From Clostridiales bacterium (GTDB lineage: Bacteria; Bacillota; Clostridia; Christensenellales; Borkfalkiaceae), in NCBI GenBank assembly GCA_015069525.1, contig SVIK01000088.1, forward strand, positions 1-5,225: a stretch of DNA of 5,225 bases, written 5' to 3'. Below the pieces are notes generated by a model. That model did not search any database. It was given only the letters and a program-made list of their open reading frames with translations, and had not been told where the DNA came from. Shown in pieces: positions 1 to 5,225 of this stretch; the first letter of the stretch is position 1, and every line of letters begins with the position of its first letter. The translations under genes and the position numbers were made by a program.

Positions 1-1
1 G

Positions 2-1465
2 AAATTGGAAGATATGCTTCCCGTTCGTTTTGGGAACAGCGACCAAGACCCTAAATTGTACGGAATCGTCATTGATACGTCGCGTAGTATGCAAATGGCT
101 TCCCGTTTGATTATGCTTAAAGAAGCGGCCACACAACTTTTAGAGCTGTTAAACCCCGAAGACATGGTGACGGTAGTCACCTTTTCGGGCGAGGTGACCG
201 TATTGCAAGCGCCGACGAAAGCGAAAAACCGCGAGGCGATTGCCAAGCTTATCAACGATGCAAAACCCTCGCAGGGCACGTATCTTGGGAAGGGTATGCA
301 AACGGCGTACGAGTTAATGAAGAATTTGCCGTATGACGAAAAGCAAGTGGTGCTCATCAGCGACGGTGCTTCGTATGGATTAGAACCCGACGACCCTGTG
401 GCTGTGGCAAAACAAATGCTTGCCGAAGGGATTCTCACGACGGTTATCGACCCACGCGTGACGGATGAAGACCATATTAAGGTATTGCAAGATATTGCTA
501 AGGCGGGTGCTAAAAACGGTAGCGATGCCGATTACGCCTACGAAAATTATTACCTCATTGAAAATGAAGAATCGGTAAAGGATTTGATTTTCAACGAAGT
601 GGCGGACGATTTTACGGAGTCCGTTATCAATGGGTATAGCGTTGTCAACGTCAAGAAGAAAAAGGACGACGTAATGCAAGGCATTTCCTCTTTGCCTGCC
701 TTATACGGCTACGTGTATTCCAAAGCGAAAGCGAGTGCAACAACGGTACTTACGACCGTTTACGAGAGGGAAAGCGGTGACGTAGAAGCGCCTATATACG
801 CATATTGGAAATACGGAAACGGTAAGGTCGCTTCGTTTACGAGTGCGCTCAGCGGTGATTGGGCGGAGAATTGGGTGGACAATGCGGACGCAACGACGTT
901 TTTGACAAACGTTATTCGTACGAACGTACCCGAGGCTCGCACGGCGTATCCATATTCGATTTCCGTAGAATACGATGGAAAGTACCTCGATTTAGAGGTG
1001 ACGCCTGCGGTATTAAATCCTTATGCAACGACGGACGTTCATTTGACGTTGCCAAGCGGGGAAACGATAGAACAAAGGCTTACCTTCGATTCGACAAAAT
1101 ATTTCCGTCGTTTTGAGATAACTGATTTGGGTAAATACGAGATAAACGTTGTCTATACGTATAATGGCGCGAAAAGTGAATCGACAACTCCTTTCCACGT
1201 ATCCTATTATGCAGAACACAATCGTTTTACGGCGTTTGACGCGTCTACGTTGTATTCAACGATAGGGAATCATGGCACGGTAAGTGAAAATTCTGCGCCG
1301 AAGATAGAAAACGACGTCGCGGACGTAGCAACGTACGAGCTGTCTTTTACCTTACCGTTTATGATAACGGCAATTCTATTGTACGTAGTAGACGTTATCG
1401 TACGTAAGTTGAAATGGAAAGACGTTGTAAGTTTCTTTAAGAAAAAGAAAAAAGGAGGCGTATGA
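2..1465 (+). CDS. VWA-domain membrane protein with GATase1-like region (5'-truncated by window edge)
   Basis: This is the C-terminal part of a large membrane-anchored VWA protein. The frame is open to the left edge, so the TTG at 5 is probably internal rather than the start. Numbering from that TTG, the protein opens with LEDMLPV, the junction leading into VWA in this family. The MIDAS follows: D24-T-S26-R-S28, then probably T92 and D120 (in VVLISDGAS). Residues about 225-310 (SLPALYGYV, then YWKYGNGKVASFTSALSGDW) match the second half of the GATase1-like domain that closes after VWA in these proteins. A beta-sandwich spans about 315-400. One membrane helix lies at about 448-466 (LPFMITAILLYVVDVIVRKL) with a Lys-rich tail at 479-483, which places the VWA domain outside. 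The missing N-terminus normally carries further helices and the first GATase1-like half. The family role is unclear; metal-dependent adhesion or protein-complex assembly at the envelope is inferred. The stop overlaps the next gene by four bases. Family assignment is from recalled sequence pattern, not a search. Confidence 0.9.
   Translation, partial: KLEDMLPVRFGNSDQDPKLYGIVIDTSRSMQMASRLIMLKEAATQLLELLNPEDMVTVVTFSGEVTVLQAPTKAKNREAIAKLINDAKPSQGTYLGKGMQTAYELMKNLPYDEKQVVLISDGASYGLEPDDPVAVAKQMLAEGILTTVIDPRVTDEDHIKVLQDIAKAGAKNGSDADYAYENYYLIENEESVKDLIFNEVADDFTESVINGYSVVNVKKKKDDVMQGISSLPALYGYVYSKAKASATTVLTTVYERESGDVEAPIYAYWKYGNGKVASFTSALSGDWAENWVDNADATTFLTNVIRTNVPEARTAYPYSISVEYDGKYLDLEVTPAVLNPYATTDVHLTLPSGETIEQRLTFDSTKYFRRFEITDLGKYEINVVYTYNGAKSESTTPFHVSYYAEHNRFTAFDASTLYSTIGNHGTVSENSAPKIENDVADVATYELSFTLPFMITAILLYVVDVIVRKLKWKDVVSFFKKKKKGGV
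1451..1458 (+). promoter_or_regulatory. Ribosome binding site for the first lipoprotein gene
   Basis: AAAGGAGG lies inside the last codons of the VWA gene. GGAGG ends 3 bases before the ATG at 1462 but 9 bases before the ATG at 1468. The second spacing is within the usual range and the first is too short, so this site favours the start at 1468. Confidence 0.75.
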
Positions 1466-1467
1466 GT

Positions 1468-3015
1468 ATGAAAAATACGATGCGTAAAATCGTTCTCGTC
1501 TGTCTTCTTTTATGTACGTTGTTATTGAGTGCTTGTGGTACGTACACGCCAGCTGGAAACGGCGGAAACGGCGGGAGTGGTGGAACGAGCGGAGGCGGAA
1601 ACGGTGGAGGCACGATAATCGTAGACCCTGACGATGAAGATTTGTTTACGGTGCATCTTGTTTACGACGGCAAAAAATACGTTCCTACCATTGCAATGGA
1701 AGCCTTTTGGACGGATGGATTTAGCTATCATAGGGCGCCGTTTGAGAAGGACGGCGTGGCGAGGGTAGACGGCTTGGACGGGGATTATCGAGTGACTCTT
1801 TCAAACGTCCCCGAAGGGTTTGCTTACGACCCTAGCGCGTACGTGGCAACGAACGACGGTAGACATATTACGATTGAACTGTATAAAATCCAAAAAACGG
1901 TGGGGAAAGGCACGGAGCTGTATAAGTGTATCGCCTTGAACATCGCGGGCGTATACCAAGCAGAAATTACTTCTGCCGAGCATATTGTATATTACGAGTT
2001 TGAGCCGAGAAAGAGTGGCGTTTATACCGTCGAATCGTGGGTGGATAGTACGGAAAATATGGTGAACCCGAAGCTGGATATTTACACGGGCACGTTTGCG
2101 GCGAAATACTATTCCTATACGATGGATGACGGCGGTGTAGAATCCACGTTTACGAAGAACTGCAAATACGAAGTTAAGATAGACGAAAAAGAAGTGGGAA
2201 ACTGTTTCACATTCGGGTTAAAAGCGGACGCAAAGAACGGGTATCCGCAAAAGATATGGTTTGCAGTAAAGCGCGACGGCGGTTTTGAAAAGAATTGGGC
2301 GACGTCGACGTTCGTTTTACCGACGGAAGACTTTTCTGGAAAACGCGCGTTGTATGGCTATCATGAATACGATTCCTCTTACGAATTGCGTACACCTGAG
2401 GTAAAACGCAATGGCGAGTGGCAGTATGACGGTAGCTTATTTGGGCTGAACGAAACGGATGGGTGGTACCATTTATATAACGAAAGCACGGGCAAATACG
2501 ACGGGCCGATTTTGTATGCGCATATTTCGACGCCTTGCCAATTTTACGGAACTGCTTTGACGGGCATTGAATACGCAGGGAATAAAAACCTTACGTTGCT
2601 TGGAAAAGGGGAAACGCGTGATAATTTCAAATTATTTATTGAAGGGTTTGGCGCAGAGAAGAAAGGTTCGTTTTGTGTGAATTTCCCGCAAAATAATGCG
2701 TACTGTCCCTGCCATGCCCCCTACCAAGGCGGTTTTTGCGCGGATGGGTGTGCGACCTGTGACGTGCAGTGCACGACGGTTCCGCAAGCGTTTATAGACG
2801 GAGACGGCGGTTATGCGGATTGGTGCAATTCCGACGGCTTATATCCTGTGACGGAAGAATTGAAAGATTTTCTTTATCGTTTTAGTACTTCGCAATTGTT
2901 ATTTATGGACGGTGGCGGATACTGCGAAGGGGAGGACAATCTTTCGGGCAAAGAAATAGATTCCAAAGAAGAAGACCAATGGTTATTTGCTTGCGCATAC
3001 TATGTTAAAAAATAA
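1468..3015 (+). CDS. Putative lipoprotein with Gly-rich tether and C-terminal cysteine cluster, function unknown
   Basis: A complete 515-residue lipoprotein, predicted to be anchored to the outer face of the membrane. The ATG at 1462 (ATGAGT, overlapping the previous stop as ATGA) would add two residues, but ribosome-site spacing favours 1468. The signal peptide has a basic start (MKNTMRK), a hydrophobic core and lipobox LSAC with C23 as the lipidated Cys. A Gly/Asn/Ser-rich tether covers about 30-48. Residues about 60-140 look like a small beta-sandwich of the transthyretin or SpaA type (VTLSNVPEGFAYDP). About 168-270 resembles a pre-peptidase C-terminal (PPC)-like beta domain. Both are inferred from pattern only. 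From about 295 the region is Trp/Tyr-rich (ETDGWYHLYN). A cysteine cluster follows (C413, C415, C424, C428, C431, C435, C453), then YPVTEELKDFL and an end in EEDQWLFAC. I do not recognise a catalytic motif. Coupling to the VWA gene suggests the two products act at the same surface site. Confidence 0.88.
   Translation: MKNTMRKIVLVCLLLCTLLLSACGTYTPAGNGGNGGSGGTSGGGNGGGTIIVDPDDEDLFTVHLVYDGKKYVPTIAMEAFWTDGFSYHRAPFEKDGVARVDGLDGDYRVTLSNVPEGFAYDPSAYVATNDGRHITIELYKIQKTVGKGTELYKCIALNIAGVYQAEITSAEHIVYYEFEPRKSGVYTVESWVDSTENMVNPKLDIYTGTFAAKYYSYTMDDGGVESTFTKNCKYEVKIDEKEVGNCFTFGLKADAKNGYPQKIWFAVKRDGGFEKNWATSTFVLPTEDFSGKRALYGYHEYDSSYELRTPEVKRNGEWQYDGSLFGLNETDGWYHLYNESTGKYDGPILYAHISTPCQFYGTALTGIEYAGNKNLTLLGKGETRDNFKLFIEGFGAEKKGSFCVNFPQNNAYCPCHAPYQGGFCADGCATCDVQCTTVPQAFIDGDGGYADWCNSDGLYPVTEELKDFLYRFSTSQLLFMDGGGYCEGEDNLSGKEIDSKEEDQWLFACAYYVKK
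1555..1611 (+). repeat. Low-complexity Gly/Asn/Ser tether-coding tract
   Basis: Nineteen codons are almost all Gly with a few Asn, Ser and Thr. At DNA level the unit GGAAACGGCGG recurs imperfectly. It lies just after the lipobox, where a flexible spacer would hold the folded domains away from the membrane and through the wall. Slippage-driven length variation between strains is plausible but cannot be seen here. Confidence 0.7.
2704..2826 (+). other. Cysteine-cluster coding segment in the first lipoprotein
   Basis: Seven cysteines fall within 41 residues: C413-x-C415-x8-C424-x3-C428-x2-C431-x3-C435, then C453. The first ones sit in YCPCHAPYQGGFC, which also holds a His. Spacing does not match a zinc ribbon, rubredoxin or ferredoxin that I know. 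For an exported protein the likely roles are disulfides or metal binding; neither can be decided from sequence. Confidence 0.6.
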
Positions 3016-3041
3016 CGTTGGTATTAGGAATTACTCAACTA

Positions 3042-3069
3042 CGGTTTCAAAATTTGAACGAATTTTTTT
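3042..3069 (+). terminator. Weak candidate intrinsic terminator
   Basis: TTCAAAATTTGAA (3046-3058) is an AT-rich inverted repeat. It can be extended by CG/CG pairs at 3042-3043 and 3059-3060 across a two-base bulge. Seven T residues follow at 3063-3069. The stem is short and poor in GC, so it may only attenuate transcription or do nothing. It is the only terminator-like element in the 85-base gap between the two lipoprotein genes. Confidence 0.3.
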
Positions 3070-3086
3070 GAAATAAAAATTATTAT

Positions 3087-3092
3087 AGGAGG
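3087..3092 (+). promoter_or_regulatory. Consensus ribosome binding site for the second lipoprotein gene
   Basis: A perfect AGGAGG is followed by an 8-base spacer (TCCTTTTT) and ATG at 3101. The stretch just before it, 3061-3086, is strongly AT-rich, so the site is probably unstructured. This fixes the start of the following gene and predicts strong translation. No convincing -35/-10 pair with a transcription start upstream of this site was found. Confidence 0.88.
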
Positions 3093-3100
3093 TCCTTTTT

Positions 3101-5225
3101 ATGAAGAAAAAAGGCATAATGTTACTCTTGTGTCTTTCGTTGACTTCGGCTGGACTTGGACTCGTAGCGTGTGGAGAAGAAGAACAATCTCATACGCATA
3201 CGTTTGACACGACGACCTGGTCCTCGGACGCAACGAAGCACTGGCATGCGGCAACGTGCGAACACTCCACGGAAAAAGCAGACGTGGACGGTCACGTTGA
3301 CGAAAACATCGACGGCACCTGTGATACCTGCGGATACGACGGTGGCCACGTACATACCTTTGGAGGCGAATGGCAATCTGATGCGACGGGGCATTGGAAG
3401 AATGCAACTTGCTTCCACGACGTGACGAGTGAAGTAGAAGCACACACGGAAGACGAAATGGGGAATTGTACGGTTTGCGGTTATGACGTAAGCGACCCTG
3501 ACGTTTCGACGGTAGCAAAGGCGATTGCATTTGCGACGACGCAAAAAGGCAAAGTGGAAAACGGCTCGATTGTAAAGAACGGCAATTGGTTTGGTACGAT
3601 TACCGACTATATTTACGCAGACGGTTATCTCTACACCAACACGAAGCAAACGTTGAACGTCGACGAGGAAACGTATACGGAAAGCTGGTATTCTACGGAC
3701 GCCAACGGCGACGTCTTTGCGGTTAGCCGTAACCAAGACGGCGAAGTGAACCGTATGACGGCGTTTGCGGATTCTATTTCTAAGGACAACCTTAGCGGTT
3801 ATCAATTTGTATCCCCTGTCACGAATACCATTGGCGATTTCTATGGTTTGGAAGCGTTAATTGCAGGGCTTTACGAAGTGGGCGAAACCAACCTTAACAA
3901 AGATTTCGCGGAAAAAGTAGAAGACGGTAAATATTCCTTCTCCTACGGCTATTTTGAGGACGGACTTTACATTGTAGAAGTAGACTTCACGTTGAGTAGT
4001 GAATATTACGTTGACGAAGCAAACGTAAAAGTGACGTTTTACGGCGCTGATTTCAACTGGGAAACGTATGAATATGATTACAAATACGAAGTAATTCCTG
4101 GCGCAACGGAAGAAGACGCGGATACGTATAAGGTAAAAGAAGGCGCAGAAGGCTACGTTCAAACGAACTATACCATCACGCAAAACGTACAAGAAGTTGT
4201 AGAAAACGAATACCCTGCGGACGAAGTGCTTGTTTCTTCCTATAAATTGGTAGACGCAGACGGTACGGAAGTAGGCGACACGTTGACGATTGAAAAGGGT
4301 GAAGGAATCTATCTCTATCTTGCAGAAACAGCGCCCGACACGGCAATTGTTGAACTTACCGAAGTATTGGCAACGGGTGATGCGATTGACAATTACGAGC
4401 TTTTCGTAAACCAAGAAGATGATACGTACGGCAACTGGGCAATTCGCGTGGTTAGCTACGACGTAGGCGAATATAGCGTTAAAATCGCGGTTAACGGCGT
4501 AGAAAAGACGTTGACGGTGAACGTTATAGAAGCGCAACCTACGGAAATTATCGTGAAAGGATATACGGAAGAAGAAGGTAGGGATTGGATGGGCACGTAT
4601 ACCTATTACGCTCCTTACAGCGTTGGTTCTGAAATTACCGTATATGAGGGCGAAAGCGTAGTACTTAGCGCAGAAGCAAACAAGGGCGACGACGTTTCCT
4701 GTACGGCAACGGTAAACGACGTACAAGCTACGTTGGAAGAAATTGCTTGGGAAAACCCCGCAGAATACGAAAATGGCTATATTGATGCGCTCTTCCTCGA
4801 CACCACGACGGCTGGTACGTATACGGTTGTATTTGCGTCTACCGCTTTGGAAACGTTGACGGAAACGATTACGGTAAACGTATTGGCTCGTCCTGACATG
4901 GCGGAAGTCCTCAACGGCAAGTATATCTATCAAGCAAACGGCTATAACGCTTGGGAAGTAGAATTCGCGCCTGATGAAGACGGTGCAACGAAAGGTACGA
5001 TGTCGATTGCGCAATACGTAAACGAATACGACGAAGAAGCAGACAAAGAAGTCTTGGTGAAATACGATGCAGAGTACGCATACGCTTGGACGAACGAAGA
5101 GGGCGTTGAAAGCTTTGATATGAGCCTTGTAAACGGCTACGATTTCGGTTCTATCGTAGAAGTTGGCGAAGCAACCGCTTACGCAATTGAAGTAAACGGC
5201 AACGCGCTTGTAAAAGAAACGCTTG
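3101..5225 (+). CDS. Putative lipoprotein with His/Cys repeats and Ig-like modules (3'-truncated by window edge), function unknown
   Basis: The frame is open from ATG 3101 to the right edge: 708 codons with no stop, so the gene continues outside. The signal peptide is MKKKGIMLLL with lipobox LVAC and lipidated C24. Two tandem repeats of about 50 residues (31-80 and 83-129) each begin HxHTF, continue with W-x-SDAT-x-HW and end CxxCGYD. A beta-rich region follows at about 134-345, perhaps LolA/LppX-like in its strand pattern (weak inference). Two Ig-like modules span about 363-475 and 477-596; each ends in a similar strand pair (GEYSVKI...LTVNV and GTYTVVF...ITVNV). A third beta-rich module starts at about 604 (LNGKYIYQANGYNAWEVEF) and runs off the window. 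Mature sequence is acidic, with many Glu, Asp and Tyr. There is no sortase motif or catalytic signature in the visible part. The modular layout is typical of surface-exposed clostridial proteins involved in binding. Codon use is much more biased than in the two upstream genes. Confidence 0.9.
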   Translation, partial: MKKKGIMLLLCLSLTSAGLGLVACGEEEQSHTHTFDTTTWSSDATKHWHAATCEHSTEKADVDGHVDENIDGTCDTCGYDGGHVHTFGGEWQSDATGHWKNATCFHDVTSEVEAHTEDEMGNCTVCGYDVSDPDVSTVAKAIAFATTQKGKVENGSIVKNGNWFGTITDYIYADGYLYTNTKQTLNVDEETYTESWYSTDANGDVFAVSRNQDGEVNRMTAFADSISKDNLSGYQFVSPVTNTIGDFYGLEALIAGLYEVGETNLNKDFAEKVEDGKYSFSYGYFEDGLYIVEVDFTLSSEYYVDEANVKVTFYGADFNWETYEYDYKYEVIPGATEEDADTYKVKEGAEGYVQTNYTITQNVQEVVENEYPADEVLVSSYKLVDADGTEVGDTLTIEKGEGIYLYLAETAPDTAIVELTEVLATGDAIDNYELFVNQEDDTYGNWAIRVVSYDVGEYSVKIAVNGVEKTLTVNVIEAQPTEIIVKGYTEEEGRDWMGTYTYYAPYSVGSEITVYEGESVVLSAEANKGDDVSCTATVNDVQATLEEIAWENPAEYENGYIDALFLDTTTAGTYTVVFASTALETLTETITVNVLARPDMAEVLNGKYIYQANGYNAWEVEFAPDEDGATKGTMSIAQYVNEYDEEADKEVLVKYDAEYAYAWTNEEGVESFDMSLVNGYDFGSIVEVGEATAYAIEVNGNALVKETL
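3191..3340 (+). repeat. His/Cys repeat, copy 1
   Basis: Codes residues 31-80 of the second lipoprotein. Pattern: HTHTF, WSSDATKHWHAATC, then CDTCGYD. It holds three Cys and six or more His in 50 residues, a plausible divalent-metal-binding composition. The match to copy 2 is clear in protein but diverged in DNA, so the duplication is old. Confidence 0.8.
3347..3487 (+). repeat. His/Cys repeat, copy 2
   Basis: Codes residues 83-129. Pattern: HVHTF, WQSDATGHWKNATC, then CTVCGYD, aligned to copy 1 with a period of about 52 residues. HWH of copy 1 becomes HWK here, so one candidate ligand is lost. Such HxHxF...HW...CxxCG repeats recur in surface proteins of gut clostridia; this is recalled pattern knowledge, not a search. 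Confidence 0.8.

Noticed and set aside
74..88. Degenerate MIDAS in the VWA domain because Arg replaces the usual Gly (DTSRS)
   Set aside because: The Gly in DxSGS is not a ligand. Asp, Ser and Ser of DxSxS are all present, and likely Thr and Asp ligands follow, so the site looks intact.
859..1116. Second + strand frame inside the VWA gene
   Set aside because: Out of frame with family-matching sequence, no ribosome site and no recognisable product.
3054..3086. Promoter with -35 TTGAAC (3054-3059) and -10 TATTAT (3081-3086)
   Set aside because: The spacer is 21 bases, too long, and transcription would begin at or after the ribosome binding site, leaving no usable leader.
3311..3334. Zinc-finger or zinc-ribbon DNA-binding domain from the CxxC pairs
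   Set aside because: The protein has a lipoprotein signal and would be outside the cell; the CxxCG pairs belong to a surface repeat, not a nucleic-acid-binding domain.
3099..3530. Antisense frame of 143 codons over the His/Cys repeats
   Set aside because: Arg/His-rich shadow product, no ribosome site, lies wholly over a well supported gene.
3122..3805. Antisense open frame of 227 codons
   Set aside because: Same codon-register shadow of the third gene, ending at the complement of its TTA codon at 3122; no signal for translation.
3857..5014. Long antisense open frame of 385 codons
   Set aside because: It is in exact codon register with the third gene, so its stops would correspond to sense TTA, CTA and TCA, which that gene avoids. 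The product is rich in Phe, Val, Arg and Asn by complementarity, there is no ribosome site, and the sense strand has lipobox, repeats and domains.

Overview
The window shows a gene-dense stretch with all coding on the + strand. It holds three large cell-envelope genes: the 3' part of a von Willebrand A (VWA) membrane protein (2-1465), a complete lipoprotein (1468-3015), and the 5' part of a second, larger lipoprotein (3101 to the right edge). No tRNA, rRNA, mobile element or CRISPR array is visible. The strong AGGAGG-type Shine-Dalgarno sites, two lipobox signal peptides ending in Cys, moderate GC by eye and Clostridia-like families suggest a Gram-positive Bacillota, most likely an uncultured clostridium. 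The sequence alone does not fix the genus.

Region by region: at 2-1465 the visible part begins at the LEDMLPV junction that, in this family, joins an upstream glutamine-amidotransferase-like (GATase1-like) half to the VWA domain. A canonical metal-ion site (MIDAS), the second GATase1-like half, a beta-sandwich, one C-terminal membrane helix and a basic cytoplasmic tail follow. Its stop overlaps the first ATG of the next gene (ATGA, 1462-1465), so the two genes are probably translationally coupled. The second gene encodes a lipoprotein with a Gly/Asn-rich tether, beta-rich modules and an unusual cysteine cluster near the C-terminus. An 85-base gap (3016-3100) follows, holding a weak hairpin plus T-run and then a near-perfect ribosome binding site. 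The third gene encodes a lipoprotein with two tandem His/Cys repeats, a beta-rich region, two Ig-like modules and a further beta-rich module that runs off the window.

Working together (inference): all three products would sit on the outer face of the cytoplasmic membrane, one anchored by a helix and two by lipid. All three carry possible metal-binding or disulfide-rich elements: the MIDAS, the Cys cluster and the His/Cys repeats. VWA/GATase1-like membrane proteins of this type often lie near MoxR-family AAA ATPase and DUF58 genes, which would be expected upstream, outside the window. The third gene almost lacks the codons TTA, CTA and TCA, unlike its neighbours, which fits high expression or a different history. 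No biochemical function can be assigned to either lipoprotein.
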